Positions 1-7,262 of a stretch of 64,000 nt of DNA are shown here, one piece after another. Made by a program: the position numbers and the translations under genes. The stretch's first letter is position 1, and the number at the start of each line of letters is the position of its first letter. The DNA lies in the NCBI RefSeq assembly GCF_900187945.1, contig NZ_FYEH01000001.1, positions 124,001-188,000 on the forward strand, in the 5' to 3' direction. The notes beneath the pieces are model-generated. The model did not search any database. It saw only the letters and a list, made by a program, of their open reading frames with translations, and had not been told where the DNA came from. The stretch is from Arboricoccus pini (GTDB lineage: Bacteria; Pseudomonadota; Alphaproteobacteria; Geminicoccales; Geminicoccaceae).

Positions 1-1
1 G

Positions 2-445
2 AAGCCGGCCGATGATCCGTTTCGCGCCCTGGAGGTCGAATTACGCCGTAATATCCTGGGCGGCACGGCGGATGCCATCCTCGTCGACATTCATGCCGAA
101 GCCACGAGCGAGAAAATGGCGATCGGCCATTTCTGTGATGGCCGCGTCTCCTTGGTGGCTGGCACGCACACCCACGTGCCGACAGCGGACGCGCACATCA
201 TGGCCAGGGGGACGGCCTACATGACCGATGTCGGCATGACCGGCGACTATGACAGCGTCATCGGTATGGACAAAGCAGCCTCCCTGCATCGATGGACCAC
301 CGACCTTCCCGGCCCGAAGCTCGAGCCCGCCAGTGGTGAGGCCACTCTCTGCGCCGTCCTCGTCGAGACCGACGACAAGACCGGCCTCGCACTGCGCGTC
401 GAGCCGTTGCGCCTTGGCGGGCGCCTGTCGCCCGCCATGCCCTGA
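2..445 (+). CDS. YmdB-family metallophosphoesterase, 3' part only
   Basis: The reading frame is open from the window edge to a TGA at 443-445, giving the last 147 residues; the start lies outside the window. The fragment contains DIHAEATSEK and THTHVPTAD, the C-terminal signature motifs of the TIGR00282/YmdB calcineurin-like phosphoesterases, including histidines expected to bind the two metal ions. TDVGMTGDYDSVIGM is also typical. Family members hydrolyse phosphodiesters such as 2',3'-cyclic nucleotides in the cytosol. The N-terminal metal ligands cannot be checked. Family assignment is firm; the physiological substrate is not known from sequence. Confidence 0.85.
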   Translation, partial: KPADDPFRALEVELRRNILGGTADAILVDIHAEATSEKMAIGHFCDGRVSLVAGTHTHVPTADAHIMARGTAYMTDVGMTGDYDSVIGMDKAASLHRWTTDLPGPKLEPASGEATLCAVLVETDDKTGLALRVEPLRLGGRLSPAMP

Positions 446-551
446 TGATCGGGCATCTTCGTCCGACGCGGGCCTGCCATCGGCGGGCGCGGGTGGCGGG
501 GCGACGTAACGCGGCCCATATCTGACCTAGAAAGTCCAGGGAGGCTCCAAG

Positions 552-1160
552 ATGAAGCGCCGACACAGCTTGCTGATGGGCTTGATCCTTTGTCTCACGG
601 CGAGTGCGACGGCAATCGCGGCCCCGCCGCCCGTGCGTCTACGCGGCACGATCGAGGACGTCTCCACCGCCAGTCTGACGATCGCCGCCCGGGACGGCAG
701 CCATCCCGTCGTCGCCATCGATCCGTCGACCAGCATCAACACGCTGGTGCGGGCTGACCTGGCGGACATCAAGAGCGGCGATTTCATTGGCACGGCTGCC
801 ATGCCGGGCAACGGCAACGAGTTGCGCGCCATGGAGGTCGTGATTTTTCCAGAGGCGGCGCGCGGCACGGGTGAGGGCCATTATGACTGGGACCTAGCTC
901 CAGGCAGCAGCATGACCAATGCGACGGTCCAGGCGGCCGTCCAGGGTGTCGATGGCCGTTCCTTGAAGCTGGCCTACAAAGGCGGTGAGACCACCGTCAA
1001 CGTGCCGCCCGGTGTGCCGATCGTGCGGCCCGTGCCGGCCAGTACGGCGGATCTGGTGGCGGGTGCGGCCGTCTTTGTCGTGGCCGAGAGAAGCGCAGAG
1101 GGCGCTTTCAAGGCAAGGCGCATCGTTGTCGAGAAGGGCGGCGTCGTGCCGCCGATGTAG
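552..1160 (+). CDS. secreted DUF5666-like protein with two OB-like repeats
   Basis: 202 residues. Residues 1-24 are a Sec signal peptide (KRRH, hydrophobic core, cleavage after AIAA). The mature protein seems to hold two related beta-rich repeats (about 27-100 and 108-195), each opening with a G-x-(V/I)-(E/Q)-x-V-type strand and ending in a V-(V/I)-x-x-x-x-A segment, as in DUF5666-type domains. It is expected in the periplasm. GGGAGG-like bases just upstream of the ATG support the start. It may be transcribed with the upstream phosphoesterase gene, about 106 bases away. No catalytic residues are recognisable; function unknown. Confidence 0.7.
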   Translation: MKRRHSLLMGLILCLTASATAIAAPPPVRLRGTIEDVSTASLTIAARDGSHPVVAIDPSTSINTLVRADLADIKSGDFIGTAAMPGNGNELRAMEVVIFPEAARGTGEGHYDWDLAPGSSMTNATVQAAVQGVDGRSLKLAYKGGETTVNVPPGVPIVRPVPASTADLVAGAAVFVVAERSAEGAFKARRIVVEKGGVVPPM

Positions 1161-1497
1161 GCTCACGACAGACCCTGGATTTTGTCGGGATCCTGGAAGG
1201 GCGCTCCCCCAAAAGCTCTAGCTGTCCGAGTGAATTCCGGCTGTCATTGATGACAGGGCACGCTGGCTGCCCATCAAGTTTCTCCGCCACCGCAGTTTCG
1301 CCGCGTCCCACTCCGCTATCAGCGACGCGTTGATGCTTGCCGACGTTGGATCCGATGGCGGACGGCAATGTGGGTTTGCCTCCACACGGACCCTCCGGCT
1401 CAGACGCAAAAGCGTCCCATCGGCCGAACACCGGCTTTGTTGAGTGATGCGTGGGCCGGATGCGGCGGCCGAAGCTTCTGAGGCCCTGGTCGCCCCC
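1161..1497. other. intergenic region with a short perfect dyad
   Basis: A 337-base stretch between two genes that converge on it. Open frames here are arginine-rich with no family resemblance, so I call no gene. It holds the dyad CTGTCAT-TG-ATGACAG at 1241-1256 (7-base arms, 2-base spacer), which could be an operator or a small hairpin. No T-run follows it. Confidence 0.5.
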
Positions 1498-2088
1498 TCA
1501 GCGCTGCGGGGGCAGGATGCGATTGAGCGTACCGTCGCGGCGGACGGCCACATGCCAGATGGCGGCCAGGATGTGCACGGCCACGAAGAGATAGACCAGG
1601 AAGCGGCCGAGGACGTGCAGGGTATCGGCTACGTTCGCCAACGTCTCATACTTGCCGAAGCCCGGCACGTCGAAGAGCCCGAAATAGCTGAGTGGGTAAC
1701 CGGCGGCGACGGTGAGCAGGTAGCCGCTCAGCGCCATGACGAGCAGAATCGCATAGAGCAGCCAGTGATTGATACGCGCTGCTAGCGCCTGCCAGGGCGG
1801 AATGTCATGCGGCAGGTCCGGCGCGGGCTTGATGGCGCGCCAGAGGAGCCGCAGGACGACGAGGACGAAGATCGTGACACCCAGGGATTTGTGGATCGTG
1901 AAATAGGTGTCGGCGCGGGGGTCGTTATCGGGCAGCGAGCTCATGATCCAGGCGACAGGCAGTGTCGCCATGACCAGGATCGCCGTCAGCCAGTGCAGCC
2001 AGACCGCCGGCAGCGTGTAGGCACGTCGCGGCTCGGACGGCAAAGGCGTACTCCGCCCATAGGCATCGTCGAACTCCGATTCGGACAT
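1498..2088 (-). CDS. cytochrome b561 family protein
   Basis: 196 residues from the chosen ATG at 2088 (MSESEFDD); an earlier in-frame ATG exists at 2127 but adds a low-complexity lead. It has four predicted membrane segments (about 24-45, 64-84, 102-125 and 150-172). Histidines in WLHWLTA, TIHKSLG, NHWLLY and LHVLGRFLVYLFVAVH fit bis-haem b coordination. Such proteins pass electrons across the inner membrane, typically from the quinone pool to a periplasmic acceptor such as a superoxide or catalytic partner. The partner here is unknown. It stands alone on its strand. Confidence 0.88.
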   Translation of the reverse strand: MSESEFDDAYGRSTPLPSEPRRAYTLPAVWLHWLTAILVMATLPVAWIMSSLPDNDPRADTYFTIHKSLGVTIFVLVVLRLLWRAIKPAPDLPHDIPPWQALAARINHWLLYAILLVMALSGYLLTVAAGYPLSYFGLFDVPGFGKYETLANVADTLHVLGRFLVYLFVAVHILAAIWHVAVRRDGTLNRILPPQR

Positions 2089-2192
2089 CGACCCGTTCCC
2101 CCCTGCATGCGTCAGGCCTTGGCCCATTCAAGCATTGATGGAACTAGAAATAGTCGCATTCGATAAAAGGACCGAGACTTTCTTAGTCTCAT

Positions 2193-2507
2193 TCATTCCA
2201 CGTCGAGGCCGAGGGCAGTGGCGATCAATTGGGGCTCGGCCTCGATCTCGACTGTCTTTTCCCTCGCCGTGGTACCGCGGACGAGCTCGAGGCGCGATAT
2301 CGCGAGGCCGAGCCGTGCCGCCAGGGCCGCCAGGACGGCAGCATTGGCCTTGCCCTGGTCGGGCGGGGCCGTGACCTTGACGACGAGGCGAGGGCGGCCC
2401 TGGGCATCGCTGATCAGGCCGCCGATCTCGGCCTTGCGCGCTTTGGGCGTTACCTTGAGATGCAGGAGGACATGCCCGGCCCGGACTTCGATCGGCCCGG
2501 TCGTCAC
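2193..2507 (-). CDS. DUF167 / YggU family protein
   Basis: 104 residues, the usual length for the family. Typical features are HLKVTPKARK near the N-terminus, VKVTAPPDQGKANAAV in the middle and LELVRGTTAREK before the C-terminal helix. Structures of the family show a small alpha/beta fold; its biochemical role is unsettled. It follows the YggT gene by 19 bases on the same strand, the standard yggT-yggU pairing. Confidence 0.9.
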   Translation of the reverse strand: MTTGPIEVRAGHVLLHLKVTPKARKAEIGGLISDAQGRPRLVVKVTAPPDQGKANAAVLAALAARLGLAISRLELVRGTTAREKTVEIEAEPQLIATALGLDVE

Positions 2508-2526
2508 CGGGGTGTTCGTCCGGCGC

Positions 2527-2811
2527 TCAACCGAAGATGAGATATTCGGTGATCAGGTCGCGCACGAAATAGAGGATGAGGATCAAGACGATGGCTGAGA
2601 TGTCGATGCCGCCCAGGTTCGGCAGGATGTTCCTTATCGGCCGCAGCACCGGATCGGTGATGCGATAGAGAAAGTCGCCGATCTGGTAGACGATTCGGTT
2701 GCCGGTGTTCACGACGTTGAACATCACGAGCCAGCTCAGGACCACCGAGGCCAGCAGCAGCCAGATATAGATCGAGATGACAGTATTGATCAGATTGGCG
2801 AGGGCGATCAT
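2527..2811 (-). CDS. YggT family integral membrane protein
   Basis: 94 residues with two hydrophobic segments (about 5-30 and 70-90) flanking the conserved cytoplasmic block YRITDPVLRPIRNILP, which defines the YggT/YlmG family. The protein sits in the inner membrane; relatives are linked to osmotic tolerance and to cell-division or nucleoid organisation. It is first of a two-gene unit with the DUF167 gene. The start ATG at 2811 is the only sensible one. Confidence 0.9.
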   Translation of the reverse strand: MIALANLINTVISIYIWLLLASVVLSWLVMFNVVNTGNRIVYQIGDFLYRITDPVLRPIRNILPNLGGIDISAIVLILILYFVRDLITEYLIFG

Positions 2812-3044
2812 GCGGCGGTCGTCTTCACTTGCTTGAACGTTGCCGCACGTGTCCGGCGGTGCGGCGCACTATAGAGGCGTTCGCCCGTAACTCCACCCCG
2901 GCACGCACGATGACCAGCGGCCCCAAGGGCATCTCGGGTGCGAATTCACCATGTTTTAATTCACTGCCCTGCGAGACACCGGCCGGATCTGGCGGGAGCT
3001 CGCGCCTTGACAGGGACCGGTCCTTCCCATAGATCGCGCCGCAC

Positions 3045-3120
<76 letters not shown>

Positions 3121-3187
3121 TTCCTATCGGCCGGCAAGCGTGCGAGCGACCCGGCCTTGCGTCCATGAAGACCGTGCAGGTGACCTG

Positions 3188-3796
3188 ATGGACGAGATCC
3201 AGTACCGGCGCCTAGTGGGCGATGATCTAAAGCGTCATCTGGATGCCCTGGCAGAGCTGCGAATCGCGGTCTTTCGCGACTTTCCTTATCTCTATGAGGG
3301 ATCGCTGGACTATGAGCGCCGCTACCTCGAAATCTATGGCGAGACGATCGACGCCCTCATCGTCGGCGCTTTTGATGGCGACCGCCTTGTAGGAGCGGCG
3401 ACCGGCCTGCCGCTCGCAGCCGAGCCGCCCAGCCTGCAGATGCCGCTGGAACAAGCGGGATTTTCCGCCAGGACGATTTTCTATTTCGGCGAATCGGTTC
3501 TTCTGAAGCCCTATCGCGGGCGGGGCATCGGCGTGCGCTTCTTCAAGGAACGCGAGACACACGCCACCAGCCTCGGGCGCTTTACCCATATGGTTTTTTG
3601 CGGCGTCGTCCGGCCTCTGGACCATCCGCGCCGACCGGCGGGCTACAAGCCACTCGACCTCTTCTGGCAGCGGCGCGGCTTCACGAAGCTGGAAGGTGCT
3701 GTGGGCACGATGTCCTGGCGCGATCTCGACGAGACCGCAGAAAGCGAAAAACCGATGCAGTTCTGGATCAAGCCCGTCGGGGACCGCTCGCTCTAG
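3188..3796 (+). CDS. GNAT-family N-acetyltransferase
   Basis: 202 residues from ATG 3188, preceded by GCAGGTGACCTG; an upstream in-frame ATG at 3140 adds an unconvincing 16-residue lead that starts 20 bases after the tRNA. The acetyl-CoA pyrophosphate loop is YRGRGIG (about residue 111) and the core ends with LFWQRRGF, the usual last strand-helix element of the fold. The substrate cannot be told. Its TAG overlaps the stop of the convergent small gene in a shared CTAG. Confidence 0.85.
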   Translation: MDEIQYRRLVGDDLKRHLDALAELRIAVFRDFPYLYEGSLDYERRYLEIYGETIDALIVGAFDGDRLVGAATGLPLAAEPPSLQMPLEQAGFSARTIFYFGESVLLKPYRGRGIGVRFFKERETHATSLGRFTHMVFCGVVRPLDHPRRPAGYKPLDLFWQRRGFTKLEGAVGTMSWRDLDETAESEKPMQFWIKPVGDRSL

Positions 3797-4023
3797 CAGG
3801 TCTTAGCGGTATCGAGCGCCAGGCGCAGCGCCTCGTCGACGTCGCGCGGCTCGTACTGCAAGGCGCAGGCGATGATGGCGCTCTCGCTGAGCTCGGTCGC
3901 GCGCTCGCGGGTCAGACCGTCCGCCTGCAATTGCCGGCAGAGCATCGTCAGCGCGTCTTTCCAGATCATGCCCGGACGAGACGAGGCGGGCTTGGTAACT
4001 TTGGTGGACTGCAGCATCGACAC
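3793..4023 (-). CDS. small predicted helical protein of unknown function
   Basis: 76 residues. After a basic N-terminus (about 1-18) the rest is predicted to be helical (IWKDALTMLCRQLQADGL and TRERATELSESAIIACAL), with an acidic turn YEPRDVDEALRLAL. Bases upstream of ATG 4023 (GAGGCAGG) form a good ribosome site 6-7 bases away. It ends inside the end of the acetyltransferase gene, which is compatible with a real compact gene. I do not recognise a family. Confidence 0.55.
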   Translation of the reverse strand: MSMLQSTKVTKPASSRPGMIWKDALTMLCRQLQADGLTRERATELSESAIIACALQYEPRDVDEALRLALDTAKTC

Positions 4024-4202
4024 CCTGCCTCCTCATGACACGATCATAAGCGCGACCAACGGCAGACCGCCTCAAGGGTCCGACCCGGGTTCCTTCGAAC
4101 AATAATTGGCCATCGAAGTTCCCTTGCCGCACGCTGCGGTGAAGTGATTGTAACCTCGGTGTCATCGAACTTTCGCGCTGCGGCGCGATGAGTCAACCCG
4201 AA

Positions 4203-4220
4203 AATTGTTGCATTGCACAA
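4203..4220. promoter_or_regulatory. candidate operator dyad
   Basis: ATTGT-TGCATTGC-ACAAT has 5-base outer arms around a TGCA/TTGCA core. TGC...GCA dyads of this style resemble sites bound by PhaR-type repressors in alphaproteobacteria, but no phasin or polyhydroxybutyrate gene lies next to it, so the regulator is not identified. Confidence 0.25.
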
Positions 4221-4512
4221 TGAGTGGTTGGAGGCGCTGAATACGCATGGCTGACGCGCCGAGGGTGCTTGATGCGTCGTTGGATGCAGCGTGCGTTCGG
4301 CCATGCGGCCTGGAGCAGGCAAGGCGTTCGCCACGAGCTTCCATCTCAATAATGGGCGGTTCCTGGACGGCCGGGATTGCAACATGTTCGCCAGCGTCGC
4401 TGGTGGTTCGGCCTTCACGACAGGCCAAGGGTGGGGCGGTCCGTCTTCGACAGGATCCGCTCCATGAACGATAGCGGCGCGAATCGGAAATTCGCTGAAC
4501 GGCTTTATCTCG

Positions 4513-4550
4513 ACGGGACGGCGGCGCTTTGATGATCGTCCCGTTTTCTT
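4513..4550 (+). terminator. rho-independent-like terminator
   Basis: ACGGGACG (4513-4520) pairs perfectly with CGTCCCGT (4537-4544) across a 16-base loop and is followed by TTTCTT. It would end plus-strand transcripts before tRNA-Phe. No confident coding gene precedes it. Confidence 0.5.
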
Positions 4551-4603
4551 GAGGCCGGAGAGGCTGGACAGTGTGCGAGGGCCCACTTATAACCCCGCGC
4601 GGC

Positions 4604-4679
4604 GCCCAGGTAGCTCAGTCGGTAGAGCACGTGACTGAAAATCACGGTGTCGGTGGTTCGATTCCGCCCCTGGGCACCA
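4604..4679 (+). tRNA. tRNA-Phe (anticodon GAA)
   Basis: A 76-base cloverleaf with encoded CCA. The acceptor stem is GCCCAGG/CCTGGGC, the D stem GCTC/GAGC, the anticodon stem CGTGA/TCACG with loop CTGAAAA (anticodon GAA), and the T stem GGTGG paired with CCGCC around TTCGATT. Confidence 0.97.
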
Positions 4680-4860
4680 TTTGATCCAATAGACGACGCG
4701 GCCCGCGTCAGCGGTGCGCTCGGCCCGCACCTGCCGCTCACGCAGCGGCGTGGATCATCCAAGAGGCAATCCGGCGCCGACCCATCGGTTTTAAGTCCGA
4801 CAGCGCGATAGCCTTTGCGGACCAGATCTCGGACGGCGAAGAGGCAGCCGAGGCCGCTTT

Positions 4861-5214
4861 CTAGACGAACGTGGCAGCATAGAGATCGGGTTTGAAGCCG
4901 ACGCGAAGGCCGTTCGGGGTTTCGAGGACCGGGCGCTTGATCATCGAGGGCTGGGCCAGCATGAGGTCCAGAGCCTTCTCCTCGGTAAGATCGGCACGCG
5001 CCGCCTCGGGCAGCTTCTTAAACGTCGTGCCGGCCCGGTTGAGCAGCGTCTGCCAGCCGACCTCCCCAGCCCAGGCAGCGAGCTTCGCCCGATCGATGCC
5101 GGCCGTCTTGTAGTCGTGGAAGGCATGGGCGATGGCGTGCTCGTCCAGCCATGCACGCGCTTTCTGCATCGTCGTGCAGTTCTTGATGCCGTAAATAACG
5201 ATCTTGCCGGTCAC
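4861..5214 (-). CDS. ArsC/Spx-like thioredoxin-fold protein (YffB type)
   Basis: 117 residues. The N-terminus IVIYGIKNCTTMQKARAWL places one redox cysteine in the NCxTMxKAxxWL motif of the YffB/ArsC-related family. The C-terminal half has MLAQPSMIKRPVLE, the conserved proline-arginine segment of the fold. There is one cysteine, so it is not a complete arsenate reductase relay; a glutathione-dependent reductase or adaptor role is more likely. The gene stands alone on its strand. Confidence 0.88.
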   Translation of the reverse strand: MTGKIVIYGIKNCTTMQKARAWLDEHAIAHAFHDYKTAGIDRAKLAAWAGEVGWQTLLNRAGTTFKKLPEAARADLTEEKALDLMLAQPSMIKRPVLETPNGLRVGFKPDLYAATFV

Positions 5215-5562
5215 GCGGAATCCTAGCCTTTCTCGGTCGTCAGCGAGGCATTATCGCTGGCCGCCTGTCAGGCATCCAGGCCCTTGATGCCGGGCTTTTC
5301 CTGCTGTCTGCGCCCTCGCCGGCTTGCTCTTCGACTCCCGCACGTCGCTCGATGCCCATAAGCTCGTCATGCTTGTTCCCTTCAGCCTGAGCTCGCAGAG
5401 CCTGAGCCACCTCCTCTTCCTCGTGGTGCTGAGACTGCTTTGGGGCCGGCCGCTCCTTGCCGAGATGCCGTAGCCCGGGGCGATGATCGGTGGCGCGCTG
5501 ACGTTTGCGGCCGTTGCGGGCTCTCGCCTGGCGTCTCCGTCTCGGTCCCGCTCCTGTGGTAC
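5215..5562. other. intergenic region, no confident gene
   Basis: About 350 bases between two minus-strand genes. One minus frame (5240-5587) is open and has a charged segment with EEEEVAQALRAQAEGN and ELMGIERRAGVEEQAGEG, but its first third is arginine-rich out-of-frame-like sequence and there is no ribosome site or known family. I treat it as unproven. Confidence 0.35.
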
Positions 5563-7251
5563 TCACGAACGCGGCTTTTGCGCCCAAAGGGTGAAACCCT
5601 GGAAGATCTCAGGCTGGCGCGCTTCAAGGGTTGCCCAATGCCCGAGATCGCTGCAGGTGGGCTCGTCTGGAAAGGTCTGGCGATAGAGTGCCCGTACCCT
5701 GGCCGCGGGTGCCACCGAACCGCTGAAGCCCGCTATGAACTCGAAGCCCAGGAAGCAGAGGCCCGCCGAGGCCAGGAGATCGGCGATGCCCGGCACGTCG
5801 TAGCGGTGTTCCTGGACATGGAACATCAGATCGCGGGCCGCACTCGTGGCGTAGAAATCGTCCCAGCCGGCGAGGTCGGCCAGATCGGCGAAGGTAGGAT
5901 CGGTAAAGAGCAGGTGGCGAAAACGGCGGATCGAGGCAGGGCCGCCATCGGCCAGGCCGAGTGCCGCTATCCTGGCCCTGGCCTTGACGATCTGGCGCCG
6001 GGCGGCCTCGCTGTAGAGCCCGAGCCTGATGACGCCTCCCGGCTCCAGCACGCCCGCCAGCGCCCGCAGCCCGGCCTTGGGATCGTCCATGTGATGGATC
6101 ACGCCGACCGATTCGATGACGTCGAAACGGCGCTCCAGGGCGGCGACGTTCAGGATGTCGCCATGAAGGAAGGTGACGTTCTGGATGCGCAGGCCGCGCG
6201 CCTGGCGGATCGCATAGGCAAGGCTGGCGCGCGACAGATCGAAGGCCGTCACCTCGACGCGGCGATAATTGCGCGCCAGCGACAAAGGATGCTGGCCGGT
6301 GCCGCAGCCGGCCGAGAGGACGCGCAGGCGGCCGGCCTCGGGCTGGCTCGGTGCCTGCATGAAGGGAAAGCGGCGTGCGAGCTCGGTTAGAAGGTCGATC
6401 TCGGGCAGCGGCGGCAGCGTGATCCAGCGAGGGTAGGGGCTGGCCTCGTACATCGACTGCACGCGCCTGGAAATCGCATTCTCGATCGGCGCGAAACTTT
6501 GCAACTCGGCAGCGATTGCTTCCTCCTCGAGAGGATTCTTCAAGGTGGCAACGATCAGAGGGCGCAGCCAGTCCGGCCAGCCAAGGAGCGGGCGGCCGTC
6601 CAGGACCGCTGCCACCGGCAGACTGGCCAGCCTGCAATAGAGGGCAACGCGAACGAGTGCTTCGGGATCGATCGCCTCAGGGTCGAGCGCCGTCGCGATC
6701 TCCGCCGCCCTTGCCTCCTCGTCCGGCTCGGCCCAGAGCGAATACTCGGCATTGAAGCATTGGCGTGCCAAGGCGGCCGCGAGTGCCGGGTGGGCCATCT
6801 CCGCCTTAAAGAGCAAATGGCGTCTAACGAGGATGAGGAAGCGTTCCATTGCCGGATCGAGATTGACGGTCCGGCTGAGGAAGTCCGTCACCAAGGGCTC
6901 AGCCGCCAGCGCAGCCAGCAATTGCGCGCCTGACGGATCGTCGAGGCGTCGTACCTGGTCCAGCCGGTGGCGCAGCCGGATCTGGTGGGCGGAGGCCCGG
7001 GCCAGGGCCTGGTGATTGGCGTCGCGATCGGCAAGAGAGGCGGCCAGCCGGCGCCAGAGCGTGGCATTGAAACCGTCGGCGCGCGCCATCTCCAGGATCG
7101 ACGTCATGCCGAGCCTGGCCGCCTTCAGGCGAGGCTCGGCGGCGAGCGCTGCCTCGTAGCTTGAAAGTGCCTCGTCGAACTCACCTTTGGCGTGGAGCTC
7201 TTGCGCTGCCGCCAAGAGGTCGCGCGGGTTCGAGGTCGCGGATCTAGCCAT
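5563..7251 (-). CDS. TPR-containing class I SAM methyltransferase
   Basis: 562 residues. Residues 10-60 form a TPR-like helix pair (LLAAAQELHAKGEFDEALSS). Residues about 65-260 are helical and of unknown type. Residues about 295-450 are a Rossmann methyltransferase with motif I LSAGCGTGQHPL, motif II VEVTAFDLS and the post-motif VIESVGVIHHMDDP. The C-terminal region ends with a conserved FPDEPT segment. TPR-methyltransferase proteins of this layout are common in alphaproteobacteria and probably modify a protein or glycan; the substrate is unknown. It starts 12 bases past the stop of the GH15 gene, so the two probably share a transcript. Confidence 0.85.
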   Translation of the reverse strand: MARSATSNPRDLLAAAQELHAKGEFDEALSSYEAALAAEPRLKAARLGMTSILEMARADGFNATLWRRLAASLADRDANHQALARASAHQIRLRHRLDQVRRLDDPSGAQLLAALAAEPLVTDFLSRTVNLDPAMERFLILVRRHLLFKAEMAHPALAAALARQCFNAEYSLWAEPDEEARAAEIATALDPEAIDPEALVRVALYCRLASLPVAAVLDGRPLLGWPDWLRPLIVATLKNPLEEEAIAAELQSFAPIENAISRRVQSMYEASPYPRWITLPPLPEIDLLTELARRFPFMQAPSQPEAGRLRVLSAGCGTGQHPLSLARNYRRVEVTAFDLSRASLAYAIRQARGLRIQNVTFLHGDILNVAALERRFDVIESVGVIHHMDDPKAGLRALAGVLEPGGVIRLGLYSEAARRQIVKARARIAALGLADGGPASIRRFRHLLFTDPTFADLADLAGWDDFYATSAARDLMFHVQEHRYDVPGIADLLASAGLCFLGFEFIAGFSGSVAPAARVRALYRQTFPDEPTCSDLGHWATLEARQPEIFQGFTLWAQKPRS

Positions 7252-7262
7252 TCCCTTCGCCC

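Larger units (their letters stand above)
4024..4603. other. 580-base region with palindrome, short frame and terminator
   Basis: No confident gene. Reading forward it holds a dyad centred on ATTGTTGCATTGCACAAT (4203-4220), a 54-codon open frame at 4303-4467 with modest GC bias at third positions (about two thirds), and a rho-independent-like terminator at 4513-4550. A long reverse frame across 4044-4586 has no family resemblance. The order suggests a small transcript or small-protein gene on the plus strand; see findings. Confidence 0.4.

Noticed and set aside
4044-4586. A 180-codon minus-strand frame in the tRNA-flanking region
   Set aside because: No family resemblance, poor codon bias, runs through the terminator and across the candidate operator.
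5240-5587. A small charged protein on the minus strand before the methyltransferase stop
   Set aside because: Its first third is an arginine-rich run typical of a wrong frame. It has no ribosome site and no family, so it remains unproven.
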